The notes beneath the pieces were generated by a model. The model was not told the DNA's origin and did not search any database. It saw only the letters and a list, made by a program, of their open reading frames with translations. From a virus: a stretch of 31,679 nucleotides of DNA. Position numbers and translations under genes: made by a program. Every line of letters begins with the position of its first letter. Position 1 is the stretch's first letter. The stretch covers positions 1-31,679 of IMG/VR virus record IMGVR_UViG_3300026321_000011; one strand, given 5' to 3'. This document shows positions 14,662 through 23,482 of this stretch, one piece after another.

Positions 14662-16008
14662 TTACATAAGGTTGTCAACAAGAACACGTCTGTAGTAGCG
14701 GTTCTTATTAGGATCGAGATCTCCACCACCTTGATCGGTTCCTTCAGCGAAGGGGTTAGCAACAAGACCGTAACGAGTCTTGAATCCGATTTTTGGTTGG
14801 AAGGTGTCTTGTCCGACTGCACGTACCATCTGTAGTGGAACGTAAGGGCAGTAGAATATTCCAGCATCATAGGCAGAAGATCCTTTGTACCCACCAACAT
14901 AGTAGTGACGATCACTAACGTTAGCAGAGTAAGGGTCAACATAGACCTTGATACGACCGTTAAGAGTACCTGCAAGGGTGCTGCTGTTGTCGTCTGGAAG
15001 TAGGTTGCTATTACCAGCAAGAGCAGGTGTGTAATCAAGTACACCAGCCATTGATAGTGCAGAAGCAACGTCAGCGGAACAAATTAAGATGTTCCCCTTT
15101 CCACGACGAGTTTCGTGCCCGATTGCGTTCATATCTCTTTCAATCTGGAAGAGAAGACCTTTGAACTTCTCAACAGACCATCTACCATTGGAGTCAACAT
15201 CTAAGTCGAATATTCCAGCAGTAGCAGTGTTGTTCTGAGCACCAGGTCTTGCAACCTTGTATACAGATCTAACAACTTCTCTGTTGATTTCAGCAAGAAC
15301 CTCTGTTGAGAGGATGTTTGCTAGCTCGGACTCTGCATCCAAACCGTGAACGGCTTTGAGGTCTTGAGCCAATTCTAAACTGTACTCAGCTTTGAGTGCT
15401 CTGGACTTAGCAGTCACAGTAACTTTCTCAATACTGAAGTTCATTTCAGCGAACTGGTTTCCTGCAGCATCACCTAATGCTTCAGATTCTGCCGTTGGCA
15501 TACCTTCTGAAGTATTGTAGGTTCCACTGTCATTAAGGAGACCTGGGTTAGATCCAGCTTGTGCTGTTCTTCCTAGATCGCTTGCTGCGTTCTCTCCAGA
15601 GAACTCAGTATCAGCTTCGTTGAAGAACGATTCAGCACCAGCAGTACGGTTGGTACCGTAGCGTGAACGCATTGCGAAGATCAATCCTGTAGGACCAGTC
15701 ATTGGCTGAACGCCAGCGATGTCATAAGCAATTAGCTTAGGCATACTACGGCGAATCAGACTGATCAAAACAGGGTCGAAACCAGCAACTGGACCAGTTG
15801 CGGTACTACCAGCGGTGAAACCACCTGTACCTGCACTCATAGTAGGAGCGGCTTCAGTTAGTACACCAGCCTCCTCTCTGAGAAATTTTTCTTGGTTTTC
15901 GAGCAGGACTGCGGTAACTGCCTTTCTATAGTTATCCTTGATGTTATCCACACCATCGGCTTCTAGAACGGGGTTCCACTTTTCCTGCAACTGTTCTGCA
16001 TTGAACAT
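14662..16008 (-). CDS. gp23: Major capsid protein gp23
   Basis: This is the major head protein: 448 residues against 521 in T4, the shorter form usual in marine T4-like phages. The N-terminal propeptide is helical (EQLQEKWNPVLEADGVDNIK) and ends at a gp21-type cleavage site LTE/A after residue 52 in EAGVLTEAAPT. The mature part has the HK97-type signature FDPVLISLIRRSMPKLIAYD, then IAGVQPMTGPTGLIFAMRSR, and near the C-terminus GFKTRYGLVANPF, all diagnostic for the gp23 family. TAGGA precedes the ATG as ribosome binding site. It follows gp22 and ends in a strong terminator. No late motif is visible in the 50-base gap upstream. Confidence 0.97.
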   Translation of the reverse strand: MFNAEQLQEKWNPVLEADGVDNIKDNYRKAVTAVLLENQEKFLREEAGVLTEAAPTMSAGTGGFTAGSTATGPVAGFDPVLISLIRRSMPKLIAYDIAGVQPMTGPTGLIFAMRSRYGTNRTAGAESFFNEADTEFSGENAASDLGRTAQAGSNPGLLNDSGTYNTSEGMPTAESEALGDAAGNQFAEMNFSIEKVTVTAKSRALKAEYSLELAQDLKAVHGLDAESELANILSTEVLAEINREVVRSVYKVARPGAQNNTATAGIFDLDVDSNGRWSVEKFKGLLFQIERDMNAIGHETRRGKGNILICSADVASALSMAGVLDYTPALAGNSNLLPDDNSSTLAGTLNGRIKVYVDPYSANVSDRHYYVGGYKGSSAYDAGIFYCPYVPLQMVRAVGQDTFQPKIGFKTRYGLVANPFAEGTDQGGGDLDPNKNRYYRRVLVDNLM

Positions 16009-16058
16009 TGCTTTTTTTCCTAAAAGTAGTTTTTAAAATTTAAAAGGTTTGACTAATT

Positions 16059-17072
16059 TCACTTATTAGTCCAGCGACGGAGAGCATCGACATACTTAGT
16101 CATCGATTCCGTCATATCTGTGTCCACAACAGGCTCTACATCTTCAGCTACCGTTTCGGTACCTGCTGCAGGCTTGCTTGGGAAATAAGATTCCTTCAGC
16201 TGGTTGACCTTGCTGCGGAATGACTCTTCATCTTCAAACTCAACACCTTCTGCGAGACTCTCTAGCTTCTCCTTTTCAGTTGATGCTAGACCTTCGGAGA
16301 TCTCTTTCACTATCCCATTCTTGACAAATTTGCCAATTGACTTGGTGAGTTCAACGTTGTTTGATACTTGCTCGTTGAGTTTTGATTCCATTGAATCTAA
16401 TTCAGATGCCATCTCGTTGATGATATCTGCTTTTTCTTCGGGAACTTCTATGTAGTTCTCGACGAATACTTTTTTCAGTCCTGATACAACTGACTCAGCA
16501 ATCTCGGACTTCAGTCCGCTTTCAATTGCTAGGTTGTTCTTATCCATCCACTGCTGAACACTATAGGTTAGATACTCATCTACCTGTTCGGCAAGCTCGG
16601 ACTTGACTTTTTCTACTTCCTCATTAAGAGTTTTAGAGTACTCTTCGTGTACTTTATCTAACTCTTCGTTGAGACGCGAAACAACTGCTGCTTCGAAAAT
16701 TGTTGCTGCTTTTGCTTTGAACTCTTCGCTAAGATCTTCACCATTGGTGAGTGCCTCAACGTCAGCAGTAACATCAACCTCGATGAGGTTTTCTCCCTCA
16801 AGTTCAACACCTGCTTGAACATCACCCTTCGTGCTGAATTCTGCTTTTTGGCCAGAAGCCGCACTTGGCTTTGTTTTAGGTGGTGAAGCTTGTGTCTGTG
16901 AAGGAGCCTTTAGTTTATTAGACTCATCATCGGGTTTAGAGTTTTGTGGAGTTGGTCCTCCCAAAACTTCTACAGATCCTAAGGTAGACTGATCAGCAAC
17001 GGCACCGTCGAATTTTGCTTCGGTGACTTCCTGTTCTTCGGTTACCTTTACTTCAGTATTCTCTTCGGACAT
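16059..17072 (-). CDS. gp22: Prohead core scaffold protein gp22
   Basis: The internal scaffold on which the prohead shell assembles, later degraded by gp21. The start is the ATG at 17072, which has AAGGAG eight bases before it; an in-frame upstream ATG at 17093 lacks this. The 337 residues are very acidic and mainly helical: a Glu/Lys-rich N-terminus, a Pro/Lys linker (residues about 50-75), then long coiled-coil stretches such as RLNEELDKVHEEYSKTLNEE and EMASELDSMESKLNEQ. The C-terminus ends VDALRRWTNK, like cyanophage gp22 proteins. It lies between gp21 and gp23, as in T4, and has its own late promoter. Confidence 0.92.
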   Translation of the reverse strand: MSEENTEVKVTEEQEVTEAKFDGAVADQSTLGSVEVLGGPTPQNSKPDDESNKLKAPSQTQASPPKTKPSAASGQKAEFSTKGDVQAGVELEGENLIEVDVTADVEALTNGEDLSEEFKAKAATIFEAAVVSRLNEELDKVHEEYSKTLNEEVEKVKSELAEQVDEYLTYSVQQWMDKNNLAIESGLKSEIAESVVSGLKKVFVENYIEVPEEKADIINEMASELDSMESKLNEQVSNNVELTKSIGKFVKNGIVKEISEGLASTEKEKLESLAEGVEFEDEESFRSKVNQLKESYFPSKPAAGTETVAEDVEPVVDTDMTESMTKYVDALRRWTNK

Positions 17073-17110
17073 TTTTGTGTCTCCTTCGTACATAGCTGTT
17101 TTGCTAAAAA

Positions 17111-17118
17111 TATTTATA
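17111..17118 (-). promoter_or_regulatory. Late promoter (TATAAATA) before gp22
   Basis: A perfect match to the T4 late -10 element on the minus strand, 39 bases before the gp22 ATG, directly overlapping the end of gp21. It probably drives gp22 and gp23 together, since no terminator or further late motif separates them. Confidence 0.75.
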
Positions 17119-17120
17119 AG

Positions 17121-17771
17121 TTACAAAGATCCAAGGAAATGGGAGAACGCGGAAAGCTTTCTCTCTTCCAGGGCTTTGCGGGATGGAGCATTGTCTATAA
17201 GACGTTTAGCACGCTCTAAATCTGATTCTAATATGGCACCATTTTGCCATACCCATTCCTTCCCTTCCATAATGCCATTAACAAAGGCATCTGGTGCGCT
17301 AGGATCAGCAACAATATCTGCTGCTGTAGCAAGGATGAAATCATCAGCGACCATTTTGCATCCATCTTGTTCCTTCAGTGATCCAATACCACGAGAAGAA
17401 ACGCCAAGCTTAACTCCTTCACCAAGTAAGTTCTTAGCAATGTTACCCATAGGGGTATCCAGAATCCTAGCCTTACCTCTGAAATTCGTGTCCTCTCTTA
17501 CAAGTGAAGTAATTAAGTGAGACACACGATCCAAATTTACAGTTGGACCATCAGGGTGACCAAGTTCGCCAAGTGCTCTACCACTTTTAACGAAAGATTC
17601 ATTGTACTTGTTTACTTCACGCTCCAAAGTATTGATAGGATAGTACCTACCATTCCTATTTTTTAGGTTACCTTGAAGGAAAGTGCCTTCGATATACAAA
17701 TTCTTCTTACCACTCTTGGTGGATTCTTCGAGAACTTGTATGTCTTCAATCTGTTCCGTTATCAGTTTCAT
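17121..17771 (-). CDS. gp21: Prohead core protease gp21
   Basis: The serine protease that matures the prohead by cutting scaffold, propeptides and internal proteins. At 216 residues it matches T4 (212). The probable catalytic residues are His72 in GELGHPDG and Ser125/Ser126 in GVSSRGIG; the conserved segment ADIVADPSAPDAFV carries the Asp region. It begins inside the end of the small gp67-like gene (26-base overlap), with GAGGAG upstream. The C-terminal tail (SRKALEERKLSAFSHFLGSL) is basic. Its expected cleavage rule, (L/I)-x-E before a small residue, is met in gp23 of this window. Confidence 0.95.
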   Translation of the reverse strand: MKLITEQIEDIQVLEESTKSGKKNLYIEGTFLQGNLKNRNGRYYPINTLEREVNKYNESFVKSGRALGELGHPDGPTVNLDRVSHLITSLVREDTNFRGKARILDTPMGNIAKNLLGEGVKLGVSSRGIGSLKEQDGCKMVADDFILATAADIVADPSAPDAFVNGIMEGKEWVWQNGAILESDLERAKRLIDNAPSRKALEERKLSAFSHFLGSL

Positions 17772-17952
17772 CTGTAGATTGCTCCTCTTCTGGTTCGGGC
17801 GGTGTATCTAGAAATGATTTAGCCATCTCTTGCTTCTTTGCATCAATTGCATCAGCAGAAAAGGCCATCATTGCTTTGTCAACTTCTGTACTGAGATCTT
17901 TAGATCCAGAAAACAGTTTGTTAACGACATCCATAGCGACATCACTTGGCAT
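17746..17952 (-). CDS. Small prohead core protein candidate (gp67-like)
   Basis: The 68-residue acidic protein (starts MPSDVAMDVVNKLFSGSKDL, ends in PPEPEEEQSTDETDNGTD) lies between portal gp20 and protease gp21, exactly where T4 has gp67 and gp68, small acidic prohead core proteins cleaved by gp21. Size, acidity and location support this role, but sequence similarity to gp67 is not visible to me. It has GAGGA eight bases before the ATG and a CTAAATA motif upstream. Its last codons overlap gp21. Confidence 0.7.
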   Translation of the reverse strand: MPSDVAMDVVNKLFSGSKDLSTEVDKAMMAFSADAIDAKKQEMAKSFLDTPPEPEEEQSTDETDNGTD

Positions 17953-17972
17953 AATTAATCCTCAATCAGTAC

Positions 17973-17979
17973 TATTTAG
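17973..17979 (-). promoter_or_regulatory. Late promoter motif (CTAAATA) before gp67-like gene
   Basis: CTAAATA on the minus strand overlaps the gp20 stop codon and lies 21 bases before the small core gene. The leader would be very short, so support is moderate. Confidence 0.5.
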
Positions 17980-19601
17980 AATTCCCCGCGTTTATAGTCC
18001 CCTGGGGCAATCGCTTGCACTCCAGTTGGACCCATATCTTCTGGCATTTCTTCCATTGGTTGGTCCATACCACCTTCCATTGGCATTCCAGTTGCGGGAT
18101 CTATTGATGCAGGGTCAGGTAATAACCCCTCGTCTATCTCTTTCTTCATCTGTTTGTCAATGGTTTTAATCTCAGCATCAGTCTGCTTAAGAATTTGACG
18201 ACGAAGATAGTCTAAACTAAAGTACCTACCTGCATATGGATCCATTGCAGTCAATAAATTTAGACGCTCAGTGAGAATTTCTTTCTCCTTAAGTTCACTA
18301 AAGTAATTGTCAGCAATAAAATCATATTGAATATGCTCTGACATATCATCCCACTCTTCGAGAGAGATAATACCTTTGAGCACTAATTGTGTTTTAAGTA
18401 AATCGTGGAATAACTCAGAGAATCTCTTACGAAGTCTAGTTACAAACTTTTGAAACTTAACTTCATCTCTGGTAATTTCAGCAGCACGACCTAAATTAAA
18501 TGTTGATTCTGATTCGAGACGAGACTCAGGTACATTAAGCGCACGATAAAGTTTCTTCTGGAAATACTTTACGTCCTCTAACTCACCTAAGTTCTGTCCA
18601 CCTGGGAGAGTTGTGATCTCTGTACCACGTCCACCTTCTCTTCTTGGGAGCCAGAAGTCTTCTAGCATCGACATAAATTTCCTGTCGTCCCTAATTTCAC
18701 CAGTGTCTGCATTGTACACTAGCTTATTCCTATAGCGTGACATCACCTCACGGAGGTACTGTTCTGCTTTTTGCTTAGGAAGATTTCCTACATCAATGTA
18801 GAATATTCTACGCTCTGGTGCACGTGATAAACGATAGATAACCAGCGAGTCTTCAATCATCCTCAGCTGGTTAAGTGCTTTAATCGCCTTGTGCAAGTGC
18901 GACATTATAACATTCTTATTTAAATCCTTCAGACCAGAGTGGGTCATAGCAATGGCATCAGGTGCAATCTTTACACCAGAGTTCTCCATCCCTCTGATAC
19001 CCTTAGGATTGTAAATATAATACTCAGCAGTACGTGGAGCTACTTGCGCTTCCATTGTACGAGGATCAATATACTGTTTCTCCTTCTGCTGTTCGTACTC
19101 AATTACTTTACGAATCTTACGTGGATCAATGTACCTTAGTTCTGTGATACCACGTCTAGGATTCTTATAGTCAACAAGCTTATGGTAGTAAACCTTACCA
19201 TCGATATACCACCGACGGAAAATATCATAAGCCTTTTTATCGAAATCTAATAAGTGAAGAATGTTCATAAACTCTTCACGTATTTTATTTTTAATCTTCT
19301 GGCTAACTTCTAAGTTAGATAACTCAACATCTACAGGAGTATCATCAATATCTCCAGCGATGGCTTCATTAACAACATCATCCACTGCTCTGTCACATTC
19401 AGGATGAATTGACATTTCACGGTAACGTCGGATGAGGTCCATCTCATCTTTGTAGGAACCATCCAAATCTATGGAGGTACCAAAAAAGCCACCACCTGCA
19501 ATAGGTGTGGCCGCATCTTCAGATTCTTTACGCACGAAAGAAGGACCCTTAGAAGAGTCCTTCTTAGCACGTTCAAGAGAATAACCAAATAGTTGAGTCA
19601 T
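17976..19601 (-). CDS. gp20: Portal vertex protein gp20
   Basis: The dodecameric portal through which DNA enters and leaves the head. It has 541 residues (T4: 524). The family is recognised from the N-terminal region with DLIRRYREMSIHPECDRAVD, the segment YIDPRKIRKVIEYEQQKEKQ, YRLSRAPERRIFYIDVGNLP, LEDFWLPRREGGRGTEITTL and NVPESRLESESTFNLGRA, the region widely used as a cyanophage g20 marker. The Pro/Gly/Met-rich C-terminal tail (residues about 500-541) is variable. It has a GATAAATA late motif 33 bases upstream and follows tube gene gp19. Confidence 0.97.
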   Translation of the reverse strand: MTQLFGYSLERAKKDSSKGPSFVRKESEDAATPIAGGGFFGTSIDLDGSYKDEMDLIRRYREMSIHPECDRAVDDVVNEAIAGDIDDTPVDVELSNLEVSQKIKNKIREEFMNILHLLDFDKKAYDIFRRWYIDGKVYYHKLVDYKNPRRGITELRYIDPRKIRKVIEYEQQKEKQYIDPRTMEAQVAPRTAEYYIYNPKGIRGMENSGVKIAPDAIAMTHSGLKDLNKNVIMSHLHKAIKALNQLRMIEDSLVIYRLSRAPERRIFYIDVGNLPKQKAEQYLREVMSRYRNKLVYNADTGEIRDDRKFMSMLEDFWLPRREGGRGTEITTLPGGQNLGELEDVKYFQKKLYRALNVPESRLESESTFNLGRAAEITRDEVKFQKFVTRLRKRFSELFHDLLKTQLVLKGIISLEEWDDMSEHIQYDFIADNYFSELKEKEILTERLNLLTAMDPYAGRYFSLDYLRRQILKQTDAEIKTIDKQMKKEIDEGLLPDPASIDPATGMPMEGGMDQPMEEMPEDMGPTGVQAIAPGDYKRGEF

Positions 19602-19633
19602 TTATCTCAGCTGATAACTTGTCCTTACAGATC

Positions 19634-19641
19634 TATTTATC
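19634..19641 (-). promoter_or_regulatory. Late promoter motif (GATAAATA) before gp20
   Basis: GATAAATA on the minus strand differs from the T4 late consensus at one base and lies 33 bases before the gp20 ATG, next to the gp19 stop codon. Confidence 0.65.
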
Positions 19642-20326
19642 AGTTTGCGGGAGACCCACTATTATTCCCTGTGTTAACGTCTGTATCGTATGTCCAGTAT
19701 TGTACCTGGAATTCAACTGAATACTCCTCAGGAGTATCGTTGTTACCCCAGTCTAGTTCAATGGCACCAACGTTTGATGGCCATATTCCTTCGAACTTAT
19801 AGGTACGAATGATGTTACCTTTACGATCCATCTGACGTACCTTAGCATTTGCTTGGTACTCAGCCATCGTATTGGAATTCTGGAAGTTTTGCTGTAATGC
19901 TTGGATGTTTGATGACCAAGCCTCAAAGAATGCACGGAACTTGAATGACTGGTCATTAAGTACCTGTACTGTCCAAGGTTCGAATGTACGATCTCCAGCA
20001 ACTTTTAGTATTCTTCCACGGTAAGGAACATCAACAACTCCAACAACTGATGCTGGAATGTTTGCTGCCTTAACAAGAAAAGTACCGAAAGCAGTAGAAG
20101 ATGTAGCACCTAGTTGTGTACCACCAGCAGCAGTCTCAGCAGCATTTGATGCGCTACCTGCTACTCCACCGATAGCAGGAGTAATATTCTCTGCTAGGAT
20201 TGGGGGTGCATATACTTCGACCTGAAACAGATTCGGCCGTGCGAAGTCTTTTACCTGATCACGGAAGGTGAAAATCGGAGCTCTTACTGAACTCTGTTCC
20301 ACCTGTCCTGGTTGTGCTTCTGCCAT
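19640..20326 (-). CDS. gp19: Tail tube protein gp19
   Basis: The stacked-ring inner tube of the contractile tail. At 228 residues it is longer than T4 gp19 (163); the extra length is mainly a low-complexity Ala/Gly/Ser/Thr insertion around residues 45-80, probably a surface loop. Core features are IFTFRDQVKDFARPNLFQVE, FLVKAANIPASVVGVVDVPY, GDRTFEPWTVQVLNDQSFKF, and the C-terminal beta strand VEFQVQYWTYD. An AAGGAG ribosome binding site lies before the ATG. It follows gp18 after about 30 bases and is probably transcribed with it. Confidence 0.94.
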   Translation of the reverse strand: MAEAQPGQVEQSSVRAPIFTFRDQVKDFARPNLFQVEVYAPPILAENITPAIGGVAGSASNAAETAAGGTQLGATSSTAFGTFLVKAANIPASVVGVVDVPYRGRILKVAGDRTFEPWTVQVLNDQSFKFRAFFEAWSSNIQALQQNFQNSNTMAEYQANAKVRQMDRKGNIIRTYKFEGIWPSNVGAIELDWGNNDTPEEYSVEFQVQYWTYDTDVNTGNNSGSPAN

Positions 20327-20356
20327 TTAATTTCTCCTTTAATTGGTTCTCTTGAA

Positions 20357-23140
20357 TCAGTTAGTTACTTCAGCGAAAGAAGTTCCACTTCTTGTCGCAG
20401 TGAAGGTTAGTGTGATGAAGTTGATCGACCTTGTTGGCTTCACAAAGATTTCTGCGAAGAATTCACCACGGTCTATGCTTTCAGCAGGGTTGTTACTGCT
20501 GTCGCAAACGCATAGGAAGTCAACGATACCTCTACGTGACTGAATGGAACGCAAGAATGGTTCCACAATATTCTTGAATGAAGCGCGAGTAAACTCATCG
20601 TTCAATTCGAATAGTTGTGTCTTAGCAGCAGCGGAAATTGCATCTTCTAGTACCAAGAACAAGCGACGAACGTTAATTCTATCGAATGCTGATTGATATG
20701 AAAGTGCAGTCTTGTCTCCGAAGAGTACAATACCTTGACCAGGGAATGCAACTACTGGGTTAACTCGTGCAGCATAGAGTCTATCTCTATGATCCTTTAG
20801 AGGTGAGTAAGCAAGTTTAATTGCATTACGTAATTGTCCTCTGTTGAATCCAGCAGGTGAGAACCAAGCCTCGGCATTTAATGTTGCACCGAGGGTTAGA
20901 CCAGCAACGTCAGCGTTAGTAGCAATGTAACGATACTTGTCATTGTACTTATCATAGATGTACTTGTAGTTGTTATCAAATACAGCATATGATGTACTGC
21001 TCAATCCATCAAAGAAATTGATTGTACGGTTTACAATAACGTTAGTATCGGTTTGGCCGATAACGTCTGTACGAGGTGGTGAAATGAATGCGAGACAATC
21101 CTTACGGGTTGCTGCAATGTCAATGATCTTTTGTGCTTTAGCAGTTGTATCTGCAGCATCTGCCATTGAAGGACCCATTAGGATGTAGTCCACATCAATA
21201 GTTTCTTTGTCTGCAACTAGATCAAAAGCACCTAGAGTCTCAGAACGTGTTAGGGTGTAACCATCAACACCGCCCTGTAGGACGTAACGTAATGTTGCGT
21301 TGTTGGTAGTACCAGGAATTTCTCTAGAAGAAGCACTCTCATTAGTTTTAATGGGAGAGCTAAATTTGAGAAGGTCGAATGCACGTGAGATACCACTGAG
21401 ACCAATCGAACCATTAGCACCACCATCTATATCGAAGATGCTGCCTGTTTCGTGTGAACCCCAGTAAATATATCTTGAATTGTTTTTAATTAGATCCTTG
21501 TAGTATACTGTTTCACCCTGTACACCCTTAGCATCAGATGCTTTGGATACAAAGAGGAACTTCTCAATGACTGATCCAGGAGTACCAGTTAGTTTGCCAT
21601 CTCCGTCTAAGACAAGGATGTGCATCTGGTCATTACGTCCAGCACGGTCAGCGACCCAAGGTGAAGTGCTAGGACGAGGAGCTACGTTAATCCACTTCTG
21701 TCCACCACCGAAGAATCTCTCTTCGTAGTCAGAACGTACTGCAATAACTTGTACGTTTGGTGTACCAGGAGTAGCGTTGTCATCTTCGAGTGTGTAGTTA
21801 GCCTCGAATAACTCCTTATTGATGTCACGAACAACACGTAGTTGACGCTCTATACTTTCAACTACACCCTTATCACCAGTTCTGGCTCCACCAGAAGCAG
21901 CAGTCCAGAGTGCGACTGCATCGCCAGGCTCTAGAACATCGGATGATAATGTATAGTCAATACTTAATTCCAACTTACGAGTAACAGGATCGTATGCTAA
22001 TACCTGACCTTGTACGTCAATCGCAGAAGGTGAGTTAGCATTTGTTTCTGCTCTCCAATACTCATTAAGATTGAAGTCTCCGCTGATTGCAGTTGCATCT
22101 AGTGTAACTACAGTCGTATAAGAATAAACTTTAGCAGTTGAGTTGCCTAAGGCATAATCTACTGAATCAGTTGTTTGGAATTCCCACTCAGCAGTGGTTG
22201 GTTGATTCAATGACAGAATCTGATCAGCACCAGCGTCTGTGATTACAACACGTAATGAATTACCATACAAACCAGGATGTCTTCCACCCCACTTCCAGTT
22301 GTTAGAAGCACCTTCAACTGTTGATTCGTATTGCTCTATGTTACGGATAAGAGGAGCGGTAACACCAGTTGATGTTTGCTCATTAATTTCTGTCTTACCA
22401 GATGTAACAGTTAAGCGGTTGATAGCAACACCATCAGAGTGTGAAGAAGCAGTTGTATTCAACTCACCTCTTGTAACTGTTAGTACATCACCAGCAATTG
22501 CACTAACTCTGATTATCTCAGATTCAATTTTCAGGTAATCGTTTATCTGTACAGCTAATGTAGTTGCAGATTGTACCGTAACTGAAGTTGCACCTGCGGA
22601 TAAGGTAGCACCCTGATTCAAATCAGTGGTAGTACCAGCGTCTTCTATCAATGTGATAGCAGCACCAGCAGCGTGTGTAGTACCTGCAGTGTTTAGCTGT
22701 GCTCTTAGGACTGACAAGTCATTACCGTTAATGGCAGTAACTGTCATAATTTCAGCGTCGATTAAGAGGTAATCGTTTGACGCAATATCCGTAGCAGCCT
22801 TAACGGTCAGAGTCGTATCTGAACCTGAGAAAAGGGTGTTAGTATATTGTGCTGTGTCAATAGCGTTCTTTAACGCTGTAGAATCTGATCTAATAACTTT
22901 TAATGTTCCACCATACAGTAGGAACTGAGCTGCATTGTACCAGTACTCGTAATTGTAATCGTTTGGACGACCAAAGACTGCCAATAACTCCTTCTCAGAA
23001 GTAATATCAACTATCTTATTTACGGGACCTTTTTCAAAAGAACCTACTACCGCTGCAACATTATCTAGTGTGGCGTTAGCCACTGTAGTCAGATCTCTTT
23101 CAAGTACAACGACCCCTGGTGATAATTGGGTAGATGCCAT
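20357..23140 (-). CDS. gp18: Tail sheath protein gp18
   Basis: The contractile sheath. At 927 residues it is much longer than T4 gp18 (659). The conserved N-terminus (SPGVVVLERDLTTVANATLD) and the C-terminal core with FPGQGIVLFGDKTALSYQSA, FDRINVRRLFLVLEDAISAA and SIDRGEFFAEIFVKPTRSIN are typical of sheath proteins and of the part that joins the tube. Between residues 105 and 243 there are two tandem copies of a 60-residue beta-rich module, probably displayed outside. The ATG has AGGAG nine bases upstream and an AATAAATA late motif. Confidence 0.96.
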   Translation of the reverse strand: MASTQLSPGVVVLERDLTTVANATLDNVAAVVGSFEKGPVNKIVDITSEKELLAVFGRPNDYNYEYWYNAAQFLLYGGTLKVIRSDSTALKNAIDTAQYTNTLFSGSDTTLTVKAATDIASNDYLLIDAEIMTVTAINGNDLSVLRAQLNTAGTTHAAGAAITLIEDAGTTTDLNQGATLSAGATSVTVQSATTLAVQINDYLKIESEIIRVSAIAGDVLTVTRGELNTTASSHSDGVAINRLTVTSGKTEINEQTSTGVTAPLIRNIEQYESTVEGASNNWKWGGRHPGLYGNSLRVVITDAGADQILSLNQPTTAEWEFQTTDSVDYALGNSTAKVYSYTTVVTLDATAISGDFNLNEYWRAETNANSPSAIDVQGQVLAYDPVTRKLELSIDYTLSSDVLEPGDAVALWTAASGGARTGDKGVVESIERQLRVVRDINKELFEANYTLEDDNATPGTPNVQVIAVRSDYEERFFGGGQKWINVAPRPSTSPWVADRAGRNDQMHILVLDGDGKLTGTPGSVIEKFLFVSKASDAKGVQGETVYYKDLIKNNSRYIYWGSHETGSIFDIDGGANGSIGLSGISRAFDLLKFSSPIKTNESASSREIPGTTNNATLRYVLQGGVDGYTLTRSETLGAFDLVADKETIDVDYILMGPSMADAADTTAKAQKIIDIAATRKDCLAFISPPRTDVIGQTDTNVIVNRTINFFDGLSSTSYAVFDNNYKYIYDKYNDKYRYIATNADVAGLTLGATLNAEAWFSPAGFNRGQLRNAIKLAYSPLKDHRDRLYAARVNPVVAFPGQGIVLFGDKTALSYQSAFDRINVRRLFLVLEDAISAAAKTQLFELNDEFTRASFKNIVEPFLRSIQSRRGIVDFLCVCDSSNNPAESIDRGEFFAEIFVKPTRSINFITLTFTATRSGTSFAEVTN
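22412..22828 (-). repeat. Tandem repeat of a 60-residue module inside gp18
   Basis: Residues 105-165 and 182-243 of gp18 are two diverged copies: NDYLLIDAEIMTVTAINGN against NDYLKIESEIIRVSAIAGD, then LSVLRAQLNT against LTVTRGELNT, and a final His-x-x-G (THAAGAAI against SHSDGVAI). The DNA copies (22646-22828 and 22412-22597) are diverged, so the duplication is old or held at protein level. Confidence 0.85.
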
Positions 23141-23181
23141 TGCTTATTCTCCTGAAAATTGCTTTCAACTTAGACTGAAAT

Positions 23182-23189
23182 TATTTATT
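23182..23189 (-). promoter_or_regulatory. Late promoter motif (AATAAATA) before gp18
   Basis: AATAAATA on the minus strand, 42 bases before the gp18 ATG, in the gap of about 90 bases after the Cys4 gene. It is in the right place to drive gp18 and gp19. Confidence 0.65.
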
Positions 23190-23227
23190 GTTTACAACTA
23201 TTCAGACGGGGAAACAAAACGTGAACA

Positions 23228-23482
23228 TCACCAGTCAGGATATATTTCTTCAATCCTCTCAAGTATCTTCTTATGTTTCTTTCTGTTGAATGTAATTCTT
23301 TTAATAGTACACAACTTACATTCATATGCGTAAGCTGACGGAAATGGACCTCTACCCTTACGTGTCAGATAGAAGTCATCTAGTAAACTTTTCTCTTCAC
23401 CACAGACTCTACAAGTACGGTTGACCAATAATAAATGTTCCAACTCGTACTGAGACTCTAGTTCCACTAGCGGTACTCCCAC
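23228..23482 (-). CDS. Small Cys4 zinc-binding protein between gp17 and gp18
   Basis: The 84-residue protein has two CxxC pairs, Cys24/Cys27 in NRTCRVCGEEKSLLDDFYL and Cys55/Cys58 in YAYECKLCTIKR, followed by a basic tail (TFNRKKHKKILERIEE). This spacing resembles the zinc-ribbon or treble-clef start of HNH nucleases, but the His-Asn-His catalytic part is missing, so it is probably a DNA- or protein-binding zinc finger. Its start overlaps the end of gp17 by 16 bases, so it is made with the large terminase. Some phage packaging systems use a small HNH partner of the terminase; this could be a relic of such a gene, but that is inference. Confidence 0.8.
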   Translation of the reverse strand: MGVPLVELESQYELEHLLLVNRTCRVCGEEKSLLDDFYLTRKGRGPFPSAYAYECKLCTIKRITFNRKKHKKILERIEEIYPDW

